The notes beneath the pieces are model-generated. The model saw nothing but the letters and a program-made list of their open reading frames with translations, was not told the origin of the DNA and searched no databases. From contig NC_083345.1 in assembly GCF_019175385.1 (NCBI RefSeq), positions 13,726,027 through 13,790,026 on the forward strand: DNA of 64,000 nucleotides, written 5' to 3'. Origin of the DNA: Lycium barbarum. Its lineage: Eukaryota > Streptophyta > Magnoliopsida > Solanales > Solanaceae. The position numbers were made by a program, and so were the translations under genes. Numbering within the stretch: position 1 is the stretch's first letter; every line of letters starts with the position of its first letter. Of this stretch, positions 34,662 through 45,652 are shown in pieces.

Positions 34662-36190
34662 AGCACTTTTCCAGCTGCTTCTGCCAGCTTCCAAAACAAT
34701 TATAAAGAAGGGGAGACCCCCTCATTTTCAGTCCAAAACCACGAACACCACCCCAAAAATCCCAGAAAATTTCCCAACTTTCCACCACCAAAGTTTAGCC
34801 CAAACCAGGTATAATTTCCCAATTTCAGTCCGGATAGCGTATAGTTTTCACTGCATAATCGTATGGCAGTGCGTTGTGGCATAAAACTAAGGTGAAAAAG
34901 GGAAGATACAACAATATTAAAAGGAGAAAGGTATGAATCTCTTCCTATTTGTGTTAATACTAGTTTATTTACGAAGAAGACGCGATTAAATAATTGTATA
35001 CTGAGTTAATTACTTATAAAAGTTGAAAAACAGCGTGTGGGCTGTTTTATGGAATATGTTGATATGAAAAAGGATATTATTGATGTTGGTATTGTTGTTG
35101 TGTTGTTGACTGCTGAATTAAAAATTCGGGCTAGGCATATAAGCAGGGGAGATGCTGCCCAAATTTCTGTAGACAAATAGTGAATTAAAGAATGCTAAAA
35201 GTCTTACTATTGACAATTGGTAAATGTGACCATTTGTAGATTTTGAGCGAAACGGGAATTGAATTTGGACAAGCGTAAGACGCAGCTAAGGTATGTAAAG
35301 TCTTTCCCTTCATTCTTAGGCATGTTCTGAACATAATAGGCTCGGCCGCGAGCCTTAAATACGACTCCGTTCCTCGGAATTCGATATGGAAATCTGCTCC
35401 AATTCCTTCAGTAAGATTGAAACTATGTCCTTATAAAATATCTTTAAAGTATGCTTTTGTACGAAACCTTCCTAAACGGAGTCGGAATACTTTCGAATGA
35501 TTATGGATGACCTCATAAGGTCTTTTATCAGTAATTTATGTATCTTGCCTCGAGTTGGTCCGAGGTGGGCCTACGGAGCCCCGATACCCCGTGAATGATC
35601 TAAATTGCCTCATTTCCGTCCGTTTTTCACAGGCAACATCTGAACTATCATTTTGAACATAATATGACTGTTTTTATATAAATCTCACAATATGGTTTTG
35701 ATATCTGAAAATCTAGTTCGGGTTATGATCTGTCGTGCCTCCCCAAGTGACGTGTAGGTGCGTAGTTTGAAAACTATCTGAATACTTTGATTCGATCTGC
35801 CAGTTGGCCTATTTCTGTTCCGTTGAATCTGTACGACGATCTGTACGTATGTGGTTTTTCATTAATCAGTTCGTGCATGTGCTATGATTCCTTTCACCGG
35901 ATCCCGGGCCGGTATGTATATCGTGCGGATGGGCCGCCGAGCCCCATATGTGAATTCCGAAGTATGATGTGTCCGGTTTCGGGGTACTGTGGTATATGTC
36001 CGTCCCCGATTACCGAGGATATATTATGAAGTATGATGTGTCCGGGCTCGGGGTGCTGTGTTATCTGTCCGCCCCCAGGTACTGTGGTTATGTTATGATG
36101 TATGACGGAGATCGGAGAAGAATTTCTGATATATGTTGTGTTGTGGTGTCAATGGCAGGAGTGGAGACCACGTTCCTGTACCCTATATAC

Positions 36191-36680
36191 GATTCTGTCT
36201 GTCCGTCTGGATTATCTGTCCGACCGGTTACGATTCTGTCTGTCCGTCTGGATTATCTGTCCGACCGGTTATGATTCTGTCTGTCCGTCTGGATTATCTG
36301 TCCGACCGGTTATGATTCTGTCTGTCCGTCTGGATTATCTGTCCGACCGGTTATGATTCTGTCTGTCCGTCTGGATTATCTGTCCGACCGGTTATGATTC
36401 TGTCTGTCCGTCTGGATTATCTGTCCGACTGGTTATGATTTTGTCTGTCCGTCTGGATTATCTGTCCGACTGGTTATGATACTGTCTGTCCGTCTGGATT
36501 ATCTGTCCGACTGGTTATGATTCTGTCTGTCCATCTGGATTATCTGTCCGACTGGTTATGATTCTGTCTGTCCGTATGGGTTTGGATTCTGTATGTCCGT
36601 ATGGATTTTGATTCTGTCTGTCTGGACCATGATTCTGTCCGTCTGTCGGGACTATGGCTCTGTCCGTCCGGCTTATGATT
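36191..36680. repeat. 41-bp minisatellite, nine near-perfect units
   Basis: Units start at 36191, 36232, 36273, 36314, 36355, 36396, 36437, 36478 and 36519, exactly 41 bp apart, each reading GATTCTGTCTGTCCGTCTGG then ATTATCTGTCCGACCGGTTAT. Degenerate units run on to about 36680. The first five units carry CCGACCGG and later ones CCGACTGG. There are no stops in any plus-strand frame, which creates spurious ORFs. Confidence 0.95.
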
Positions 36681-38639
36681 CTGCCTATTATATTTCTGTG
36701 CTTCTGGTCCAGATCATGATTATGTTTGATATATTTCTGCTTTACATACTCGGTACATTTTTGTACTGACCCCCGGTTCTTCGGGGGCTGCGTTACATGC
36801 CCGCAGGTACAGACGCACCTGGAGATACGCCGCCAGTTTAGGGCATCGGTTCTGCAGTTTGGAAGAGCTCCCTTTGATCCGGAGCGTGTACTTTTGGTAT
36901 ATATCTTTTGTCTTCTGTATTTTCTGTATGTATGGTTACTCTGGGTACGGCGGGGCCCTGTCCCGTCATCTGATTTTGTATGTCTGTAGAGGCCTGTAGA
37001 TAGATATGTGGGTTACGGGTTACATCTGTTCAGGTAGGTACGAACGATCTTGCGACTCCGTATGTATGTTAGCCTCATCGGCTTATCTGTGGATTTCAGT
37101 ATGTTCAGGTTTGCACATGTGTACGCATGCCGTATCTGTATTAGCTCTAATCTGTAAACACTTATTTTGAAAACAAAAAATTTTTGTATAATACGCTAAT
37201 TCTGATAAGTAGGTACGTATGGGTATCCAGTTAGGATACCAATCGCGGCCCACGGGGTTGGGTCGTGACAGTAATGTGAACCTAAACCTTTATGGTGAGC
37301 TCATGAAATCTTTCAAGAAACTTTACCACATTCCTTACATTCGCCCAATCATCACATGCGACAGGACCTGCAACACTTCCATCTTCACAAATATGAGTTG
37401 CAAGATAAGTTTTAAAATTCTCATCAAAAAAATCAAACCTATCAAAGGCCTTCTCAAAGTGTTGTGATGTATCCAACATTAAGTAGGTGGAATTCCACCT
37501 AGTAGGCACATCTAGCTCTAATGATTTAGAACGTTCCACCTTTTGAACTTCACAACATTTCTTAAAGTGAGATCCTCTTGCCGAAGATGATCTAACATAC
37601 CTTACCATTTGCCTAACATGTTTGACAGAAGCATCAATTTCCTTCAAACCTTCTTGCACAATTAGATTAAGTACGTGAGCCATACATCTCACATGAAGAT
37701 GCTTACCATCCATTATATTAGTTCCCCAATTATTTAACTGTTTAGACAATTCTCTAACTGTAACATCGTTGGAAGAAGCATTATCAACAGTAATAGTAAA
37801 AATTTGATCCAATTTCCAATAAAGCAAACAAGTGACAATAGCCTCTGCCATATGCTCACCCTTATGACTAGTGATAGGGCAAAAATTCAATATTTTTTTA
37901 TGCAAAACCCAATCTCTATCAATATAGTGAGCAGTTAAACACATATAATTAATTCTTTGCAACGATGTCCATGTGTCAGTGGTAAGGCAAATTTTTGCTT
38001 TTGCTTCTCTAAAAGACTTCTTCAAATCTAGTCTCAATTCATCGTAACGTCCATAACAATCCCTTGTTACTGTTCTACGGGAAGGAACTTGAATTAAAGG
38101 TTGGGCTACTTGCATAAACTTCTTGAAGTCTTCCTTTTCTACAAAGCTAAATGGTAGTTCATCTATAATTATCATCTCAACTAAAGCCCTCCTAATTAAT
38201 TGTTGATCAAATTCCCAACGCGGCTCATGCTCATCCGTAGATGCAAAATTTATCTTTTTCTGAGTGCTAGTTTCACTCTTGGCTTTATATGGTAGGCACC
38301 TCAAAGCTATATGTTGTCTCAATCCTGTTGTTCCATTTACAGATGTATTAGCTGCATAAAGATTTTTACAATGTCTACACTTTGCTTTAACAATACCATT
38401 TACAACGACCTTATCATAGTGCTCCCAAACATCTGATCTAGATTTCATATTCTTTCTTTTCTTTGTTACTTGGGGCTCGGTGTCAAGTGAGTTGTCATTG
38501 CTATCATCTGTATTAGGTACGGTATCAGTTGAACCAGCCAAAATTAATCTAGTTTCATCCGCCATATATAAAAAATTAAAAAGAGAAACTATAAGATAAA
38601 GCTCTATAACAGTAGAGCAACAAAGATGCAAGAAATTAT

Positions 38640-39270
38640 CCTAAGTCCTAACCCACTGATAATTTAAGAAAATTTAACAAATCTGAAAAAATACCACAGC
38701 AAAATACCACAACAAATCTGAAAAAATAACATAGCATTTTTACAAACTTAGATATTGACATACCCATTTCTCTACGATATATTGAGGGAATTTATTGAGA
38801 TTACAAACTTGGGGAAATTGTCACTACCATCTTGTACAAGTTAAAACTTGGGGGAATTGAAATTTCGTCTGAATAAGAAATTAAGAATGTAAAGACACTG
38901 GTTTGTGGGAGCCTAAAAATGAGAATTATAAGAAGGAAATAAAATTACCTTAAGTTTGTGGGAACAGAAATGCTGCCACGCTGGTTCACTGGTTGATTGT
39001 AGAAGAGCTGAAACAGTCAAGCAGTTGTGGAAGAAGAGGAAATGGCGTGAAGCAGTCAGCAGTGAAGAGGATTGAGGAAATGACGCAGCGAAGTGAAGCA
39101 CTGAAGGTCTGAAGCAGTGGACTAGGGTTGAATCGTTGATTACTTGATTTACTGGATAATGAATTTGGGCTTGGACAATGAATTTGGGCTTGGATAGTTG
39201 GATATCTGTTGTGAACTTGTGATTCATGGAAGTAATTATGATATTGATATATATTATATATTGGTTAAAA
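38640..39270 (-). other. hAT transposase 5' leader region
   Basis: It lies between the transposase start and the right-end TIR region. An open frame at 38913-39227 (minus) has no recognisable domain and is followed on the minus strand by a possible donor (ttaag-gtaatttta). It is probably a 5' UTR exon and intron. Confidence 0.35.
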
Positions 39271-39433
39271 AAAATATTATATTAAACTTTCGATTAAACC
39301 GAAAAACCAAAAAACCGGAAATCCGAAACCGAACACCGAATTTGCTATTTTAAAAAACCGGAACTGAACCGAAAAATCGAATTCATTCGGTTCGGTTCGA
39401 TTTTTCGCTTTTCGGTATTTATGCCCACCCCTA

Positions 39434-39441
39434 GTGTTGAT
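39434..39441. repeat. Right target duplication of the hAT transposon
   Basis: Exact 8-bp copy of 31569-31576. Confidence 0.93.
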
Positions 39442-39455
39442 CGTCTATTTGAATG

Positions 39456-42225
39456 ATGGAGGCAAATATGAGCAAGATGGTTTGTTTAAATGGCAATAAT
39501 TACCATATTTGAAAAAGCAAGATGAAAGATCCTCTATTTGTCAAGAAATTGCATTTACCTGTGTTTGCTTCTAAGAAACCCGAGTCTATTAAAGATGAGG
39601 ATTGGGAATTTGAGCACTTACAGGTTTGTGGCTATATTAGGCAATGGGTTGAAGATAATGTTCGAAATCATATTGTGAATGAGACAAATGCTAAAAGCTT
39701 CTGGAAAAGCTCGAGACACTTTATGCTTCGAAGACTAGCAATAATAAGTTGTTCCTACTGAAACAATTGATGAATATTAGATACAAAGAGGGCAGTCCTA
39801 TTTCTGATCATATCAATGATTTTCAGGGTGTCCTTGATTAGCTTATTGGAATGGATGTCAAGTTTGATGAAGAAATACAGAGACTTTGGCTTCTTAATAC
39901 TCTGTCAGACTCTTGGGAAACTCTTCGAGTTTCTTTGACTAATTCTGCTCCAGTGATGGTGTAACTATGGAATATGCTAAGAGTGGTGTTTTAAATGAAG
40001 AGATGAGAAGAAGATCTCAAGTTTCGTCTTCTTCAACTTCACACTCCGATGTTTTGGTTACTGAAGACAGGGGGAGAAGTAACTTCAGAGGTCTCAAGAT
40101 CCTCCAGGTACAAGAATCTTACATGTGACTATTGTCACTTGAAAGGGCACATCAAGAAACATTGCTACAAGTTTAAGAGAGACCAGAAAAGGCAAAAGAA
40201 AGAAGACGATAATGAAAACCGTGTTGCTGTTGTTGCTGAAAATGATCTTCTCGTTGCTTGTGGTAAAAATGATATCAATCTTGTTTGTGATGAGTCTACC
40301 TGGTTTGTGGATTCAGGTGCCACTTCTCATGTCACGCCAAAGAAGGAATTATTTTCTTCTTATACTCCGGGTAATTTTGAAAATTTACGAATGGGCAATG
40401 ATAGTGAGGTTGAGGTACTTGGTATTGGCACAGTCTGCTTGAAAAGTAAGAAAGGTTCGAGGTTGGTTCTTAACAATGTCAAGCATGCTCCAGATGTTCG
40501 TCTGAATTTAATTTCTGTAGGAAAGCTTGATGATGATGGTTATGATCAAACCATTGGTGGTGGCCAGTGGAAGCTTCTTAAAGGTTCAATGGTTGTGGCT
40601 CGAGGTTACAAGATGTATGACTTGTACTTATTTCAGGGCTCCATTTGTGGTGACTCAGTAAATTTGGTGGAGAATGATACTTCATCAGAGTTATGGCATA
40701 GAAGGCTGAGTCCTATGAACGAGAAGGGGATTGATAATTTGGCTAAGAAGAATTTGCTTTCTGGAGTGAAACGGGCAAAGTTAAAGAAATGTGTTCATTG
40801 CTTAGCCGGGAAACAGAAAAAAGTTTCTTTTCAGAGTCATTCACCTTCAAGAAAGCATGATTTGCTGGAGTTGGTACATTTTGATTTGTGTGGTCCTTTT
40901 AAAGTAAGCTCTCGTGGTAGTGCACTTTACTTTGTGACTTTTATTGATGATCATTCTCGCAAACTCTAGGTATTTCCTTTGAAGTCCAAGGATCAAGTAC
41001 TTGATGTGTTCAAGACTTTTCAAGCCTTGGTTGAGAGACAGACATGGAAGAAACTAAAATGCATCCGCTCAGACAATGGTGGTGAATACATTGGTCCCTT
41101 TGATAATTATTGTAGACAACAGGGTATTCGGCATCAGAAAACTCCTCCAAAGACTCCTCAGTTAAATGGTTTAGCAGAGAGGATGAACAAAACTCTAGTT
41201 GAGAGGATTAGATGTTTGCTTTCAGATGCTAAGCTGACAGATTCATTTTGGGCAGAAGCACTTGATACTGCTGCTTATGTTATCAATTTATCTCCTACTG
41301 TTGCTTTGGATGGTGATGTCCCTGACAGAGTTTGGTTTGGTAAGGATGTCTCTTATTCTCATCTGAGATTCTTCGGGTGCAAGGCCTTTGTGCATGTTCC
41401 TAAGGATGAGAGGTCAAAGCTGGAAGTTAAAACTAGGCAGTGTATCTTCATTGTTATGGTCAAGACGAATTTGGCTATCATTTCTATGATCCAGTTGAGA
41501 AGAAACTTGTTAGAAGTCGTGATGTTGTGTTCTTTGAAGACCAAACAATTGAAGACTTTGACAAAGCTGAGAAGGTTGATTCTCAGAGCAATAAGAGCTT
41601 AGTTGATGTTGACCCAATTCCTGTGACTATTGCACCTGAAGAAAATCTTCAAAATAATGAAGATCAAGTTGATAATGAAGATAGTGATCATGTTCAGAAT
41701 GACCAGCATGATGCTGTTGATGCTCCAGTGGAAGATGATGTGGTTGGCCAGCAACCAATTGCTATTGATGTTCCAGAGAGTTCTCTCAGAAGATCTATTA
41801 GAGAGAAAGTACCTTCATCTCGTTATTCTCCCAATGAGTTTGTACTCTTGACTGATGGGGGAGAACCTGAAAGTTTTGATGAGGCCATGGATAGTGAAGA
41901 AAAAGAAAGGTGGTTTGATGCTATGCAAGATAAGATTAAATTCTTGCATGATAATCATACATTTGATATGGTAAAGCTTCCTAAAGACAGAAAAGCTTTG
42001 AAAAATAGGTGGGTTTTTAGGGTGAAACATGAAGACGGTAACCCAGTTCCACGGTACAAGGCTAGATTGGTTGTCAAGGGCTTTAATCAGAAAAAGGGAG
42101 TTGATTTTGATGAAATCGTTTCTCCATTTGTGAAGATGTCCTATATTCAGGTTATCCTAGGCTTGGCTGCGAGTCTAGATTTAGAGTGTTGCTTGATCGC
42201 CGGGATGGCGGTTTCCTCCACATAA
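39456..42225 (+). pseudogene. Copia gag-pol remnant
   Basis: Order of domains: gag from a start at 39456, with a zinc knuckle CDYCHLKGHIKKHC near 40125; aspartic protease (WFVDSGATSHVTP); GAG-pre-integrase (LWHRRLSPMNEKGI and the CxxC of KKCVHCLAGKQ); and integrase core with all three acidic positions (HFDLCGPF, RSDNGGEYIG, NGLAERMN). Then comes an acidic linker, and only the first RT block (NRWVFRVKHEDG, RYKARLVVKGF). The YVDD catalytic motif, the rest of RT and RNase H are missing; sequence jumps to the 3' non-coding end at about 42180. In-frame stops occur at 39510-39512 (TGA), 39839-39841 (TAG) and 40967-40969 (TAG), with frameshifts near 39705 and 41440. Not functional. Confidence 0.93.
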
Positions 42226-42227
42226 TC

Positions 42228-42240
42228 GGGAGGGAGAGAA
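42228..42240 (+). promoter_or_regulatory. Copia polypurine tract
   Basis: GGGAGGGAGAGAA, one base before the 3' LTR; the expected plus-strand primer site. Confidence 0.88.
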
Positions 42241-42241
42241 T

Positions 42242-43056
42242 TGTTAGGTTTTTGAGTTTTCCCTTCCTATGTGGAATTGGATTAATAAAATCCAATCCAA
42301 TTAGGTTTTTGGGTTTTCCCTTCCTATGTGGAATTGGATTAATAAAACCCAATCCAATTTGGACCAGGCCAATTTTGCCCAAAATTTCCTCTATATATAG
42401 GATCAATTTAGGTCTTATTTTGAGAACACAAGAGTGAATTCATAGCAGCCATATAGAGAGAAAAACGTGAGAGAGAAAGCAGATTTTCGTCTAGAAATTT
42501 TCTGCTACAGCAGTCCGCTTTAAACTGCGTTTCCCGATTCGTTAACCGTTGGATCGTGCTGAAATTTGAACTGGGGGGTTTCAACATCTGGTTCTTCGAT
42601 TTCGACAGTGGAGATCGTCTTTTGTGGTCTGTAGCTCCAGTTTTCGAGTACGAACAGTAGCTCAATTTTGGGGGTGATTTCTCTCCTTTCTTCGCTAGTT
42701 TTGGTGCTATCTTTTATGTATTGCTACTCCGTGCTTGGCTTTGTTGTTGTAGATATTTGGAGAACATTGTTGTAACTCTTGTTGATTATAGTGGAGCTTT
42801 TGTGGGCCGGAGGTCCCGCGGATGTTTCCTCTTCACATTGAAGGGGTTTTACCACGTAAATTTGGTGTCTCTTCCATTCGATTTATTGTTGCTTGCTTTG
42901 CTATTTTATTGTTGGTATAGCTGCTGCCTGGATTTTCATTTGTGCTAGTGTTTATTGTCTTCTCTTGGTTCAAATACTGTGGGAAGTTTCGACTTGGGTA
43001 TTTCTTCCGTTGTTACCTTGTCGTGCAATTTGGTTATTGCTTGTTTCTTCCCAACA
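42242..43056 (+). repeat. Copia 3' LTR, 815 bp
   Basis: It matches the 5' LTR end to end, plus 15 extra bases in a short repeat (gagagaaaaacgtgagagag). The missing copy in the 5' LTR is consistent with slippage between the flanking 'agagagaaa' repeats. Confidence 0.95.
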
Positions 43057-43061
43057 TTCTT
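43057..43061. repeat. Right target duplication of the copia element
   Basis: TTCTT, copy of 30731-30735. Confidence 0.9.
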
Positions 43062-43900
43062 CTCTCTCTCATGCTAGCTTAAATATTTCCTTGTTTCCTA
43101 GTCGTGTCCCTAGCTTTTGGTATAAGCCATCTAGAGATTTCTCTCGAGCTTTACTAACTCTTTGTGCTTCATCATTCCACCACCAAGATTCATGTGGTCG
43201 AGGTCCTACAACTTTGAAAACACTTCAGTTGCTACCTTCTTAATGCAACATGACATTTCCTTCCACAAGATGTTTGTGTGCCCCTCTATGTCCCAAACTT
43301 CTCTCTCTTGTAGATTTTCTTGAAACGTTAGTTGGTTAATACCGTTTAATATTAAATGTCCGCCACCTAATTCGCGGTTGTTTGCAAGTTGTCTCCTTTC
43401 TCACATTATTCTTAAGCTTCACGTCCATAATTAGCTTATGTTGGATGGTCAAATTTTCCCCCTTAATAACCTTACAGTCCTTGCATGCAGTTCTATCATG
43501 TCTTCTTGTAAGGATAAATCTATTTGAATATGGTTATTATCCCCACTCTTATAAGTCATTAGGAGAGAATCTCTCTTTTTAAATAAATGTTAGCTATCAC
43601 TAAATCATCAGTTAAAGCGAATTCTAATTAATATAGTGTTGCCTCCGTCACTCTAACTCTATAAGCATAACCTCTGTATGTGTTGTTCAAAATCGTCACT
43701 ATCTTTACCTATCCACCTATAAGGATTTGTTACCCTGTATCCCTTGAACCAAGATGTCCATATTCTCCAAAAACTTAGCTTTAACACCTACATCTAAGCC
43801 TATTTGCGGAGCATAGATAATAATAACAATGATTGTATCCTTCCTTATATAAGCATTACTGAAATAATTTTATCCCCAACTCGTTTTACCTCTACAGCAC

Positions 43901-45016
43901 ATGACTAAAAATATTTGGATAAATCTACAAAAATTAAGAAGAAAAGAGTATAAAACTCAAGTTATATATTGAGGCAAATTATAGCAAGAAAACAAACAAG
44001 CATTAGATAAATGCAAAGTTGGAAGCTCTGCCATATTCATGGCACATTGTATGTTATGAATTAATAAGCACAAACAAATTTGTCAAATACAATAAATGTG
44101 GGTTCAACTTCTCATCGTACATACCATTTTCCCCACCTCGATCTTCTTCTATAAAAAGAACTGTCATATGTTATATCTCTACCTTTTTTTTGTAAAACTT
44201 CTTAATTATAAGTTTATCTTGTGAGTTTAAAGATAGTTTTAATTTTCTTCTCTGAATTGTGGAAAAGGAAAAATAATATAGAATGGTGCAAAATGCTACG
44301 ACAAATTAGAAAAGGACATGCACATCAAAAAGTTGTGATATTGTTAAGTATTCTTTCATCTTTAATCAAAATTTCGAGTTCAAGCTTAAAAAATTGATGG
44401 CATTGCATTTGATGGGGATCATTTTACCTCCAAATAACACTTTCCTGCGTGCCTCAAAGGGGATACCAATAGGTGGAGAAACCCAAAAAGAAAAAGAAAA
44501 GAACTAAAAAGGGCATTGAACAAACGCTATGTGAAACTTGCCAGATGTTGAACCTTAACGTACTACTATTGTCCTAACCAAGTAATTAATTAAGAATAAG
44601 AAAGAAAGATGATTTCAAACAACATGATAGGAAATTATACCAAAGTGATTAGTGCCAAAGCACCAATAGTTTCTTGGTTAACATATAACTCTCACTCTTG
44701 TTCAAATGGTAATTAGTGTGTGGTTAATGACACGTGCAGCTAATCATCACTATCAAGGTTAATCAATCTTTTTAATAAGTAAAGCTGCTGAAATATAATA
44801 TTGCATGTGAAAGATGAAGTATGAGCTATTATAGCAAATCGGGTCCACTTTCACATGCCTGATTGACTACTCGCATTAGCTTGCCAACACAGCTCAGTCA
44901 GAGAAATAGTACTAGTTGTTATTCATACACATTATTAGAGGCAATAGCTTCGTAATTAAACGAGTGCAAACGAATCTACTGTCTTCTACGCGAATTTCCC
45001 ATGTAAGTGTTAAAAG
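43901..45016. other. Intergenic, AT-rich
   Basis: No gene or bounded element seen. Confidence 0.4.
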
Positions 45017-45509
45017 AAATTTTAGGGTCAAACCCATCGACAGACATATGTGGTCGTCTATTTCTTTCACTTGAGCACCTAAAGTGATCATTGTTCCATT
45101 TAAACACTTCATGTAGGTCATTTCTATTCCACTTAGACACTTTTTACACCGTTATCGGAGCAAAACCAACACCAAAGGGGGCGCCACCTCATTGCACATC
45201 CAACTAGCTCAATTTTTAATGGTCAAAACTCCACGAATTTACAAATTAGTGAATTTACAATTAAAATGAGTTGGTACAATTTAATTGAGTTGGCACAATT
45301 TAAATGAGCTGACACAATTTAAGTGGCCACTTAATCCACGTAGGAGACGACTGGTGTTGGTTTTGCTCCGATAACAGTGCAAAAAGTGTCTAAGTGGAAT
45401 AGGAATGGCCCACCTGAAGTGTCTAAATGGAACAAGGGCCACTTTAGGTGCTCAAGTGAAAAAAATGGACGACCACAGGTGTTTGTCGATGGGTTTGGCC
45501 AAATTTTAG
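45017..45509. mobile_element. Mutator-type foldback MITE with 9-bp target duplication
   Basis: The 475-bp element (45026-45500) starts GGTCAAACCCATCGACAGAC and ends in a near reverse complement (tgtcgatgggtttggcc). Similarity between the arms extends about 150 bp inward, through the 'gtgtctaagtgg' and 'gcaaaaccaacac' phrases. The flanks AAATTTTAG (45017-45025 and 45501-45509) are an exact 9-bp duplication, diagnostic of Mutator-like transposition. It is non-coding. A related fragment lies at 443-594. Confidence 0.9.
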
Positions 45510-45652
45510 AGTACATGTACGCATATAATAAGTATACATTCATGGGATCACAAAAAGGTGGATCAGTGGCATTTCGACAGTCATGGATCTACTCTATAAT
45601 TTATGGGTTCACGTGAAGTTCATAACTTTTGCTTAGATCATGTATATGCAGG

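Larger units (their letters stand above)
34197..37270 (+). mobile_element. Long solo LTR, 3074 bp, inside the hAT transposase
   Basis: It begins TGTTATATCC and ends GTCGTGACA (TG...CA, with short TGT/ACA inverted ends) and has a 5-bp duplication GTAAT. There is no PBS, polypurine tract or coding domain, and the two ends are not copies of each other, so it is a solo LTR. The length suggests a Ty3/gypsy family with very long LTRs (inference). A TATAAAG box at 34701-34707 suggests plus-strand transcription. It carries CpG-rich palindromic patches and a 41-bp minisatellite. Confidence 0.85.
33267..38565 (-). pseudogene. hAT transposase (BED finger, RNase H-like core, hATC dimerisation)
   Basis: On the minus strand, 37282-38565 encodes MADETRLILAG, a BED finger at about residues 45-95 (SDVWEHY, CRHC, HIALRC) and the hAT catalytic region (TTDTWTS, TAHYIDRDW, TVDNASSND, VRCMAHVLNLIVQ, DVPTRWNSTY). 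The 3' part resumes at 34191 (SNVHFEDICE, KKYWGDLEKMN, VLDPRNKF) and carries the hATC dimerisation domain (DWWKVNAPRFPVLSELARDV, SSVASECAFSTGGRILD). A likely last intron (33314-33406, GT-AG) leads to a short final exon that stops at 33267. It is dead here: a 3-kb solo LTR splits it at codons between HELTIKV and the SNVHF block, and a one-base frameshift next to the junction gives an in-frame TAG. This is the RICESLEEPER/DAYSLEEPER-like class. Confidence 0.9.
31577..39433 (-). mobile_element. Autonomous-type hAT DNA transposon, BED-finger class, interrupted
   Basis: Ends TAGGGGTGGGC and GCCCACCCCTA form an 11-bp terminal inverted repeat, and an exact 8-bp duplication flanks it. Subterminal regions (31590-31750 and 39290-39420) are packed with TTCGGTTCGGT motifs in both orientations, which probably serve as transposase-binding sites. 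It lies 18 bp downstream of the copia primer-binding site and codes on the minus strand for a BED/hAT transposase plus a second BED-only ORF. Its size is 7857 bp, or 4778 bp without the solo LTR and its extra 5-bp duplication. The same family starts again at 63833. Confidence 0.95.
30736..43056 (+). mobile_element. Ty1/copia LTR retrotransposon, defective, with nested insertions
   Basis: Two LTRs (30736-31535 and 42242-43056) flank the element, with TTCTT duplicated outside. A tRNA-Met primer-binding site follows the 5' LTR and a polypurine tract (42228-42240) precedes the 3' LTR. The domain order gag, zinc knuckle, protease, integrase, RT places it in copia (integrase before RT). After removing the hAT insertion (31577-39433 plus one 8-bp duplication) the element is about 4.5 kb. 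It is non-functional: stops, frameshifts and loss of most of RT and all of RNase H. The two LTRs differ by roughly two dozen substitutions by eye plus a 15-bp indel, so the insertion is not very recent. Confidence 0.95.
29464..43900 (-). mobile_element. RTE-type LINE, minus strand, split by a nested copia element
   Basis: Two parts flank the copia element: 43057-43900 and 29464-30735. Read on the minus strand, the first gives the end of an endonuclease domain (IYAPQIGLDVGVK) and the linker with WWWNDEAQR. The second gives the RT catalytic motif FVDDIVLTDEEG (about 30423-30443), then KGKFYGTTIRPAM, RILKWMYGYTR and LRWFGHI, the C-terminal signature of plant RTE LINEs. The probable 3' tail (29464-29535) reads as 'tcttagtctcaaataagttagggtcag' on the plus strand. 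Many stops show it is an old dead copy. The outer boundaries are approximate. Confidence 0.82.

Noticed and set aside
36102..36356. Overlapping open frames of 60-100 aa with repeated peptide blocks
   Set aside because: They arise because the 41-bp minisatellite has no stops in any plus-strand frame; the region is inside a solo LTR.
36191..36680. CRISPR-like regular repeats
   Set aside because: Units are head-to-tail with no spacers, in a plant LTR.
39434..42241. Possible endogenous pararetrovirus
   Set aside because: The order protease-integrase-RT, LTRs, tRNA-Met PBS and 5-bp duplication are those of a Ty1/copia retrotransposon, not a plant pararetrovirus.
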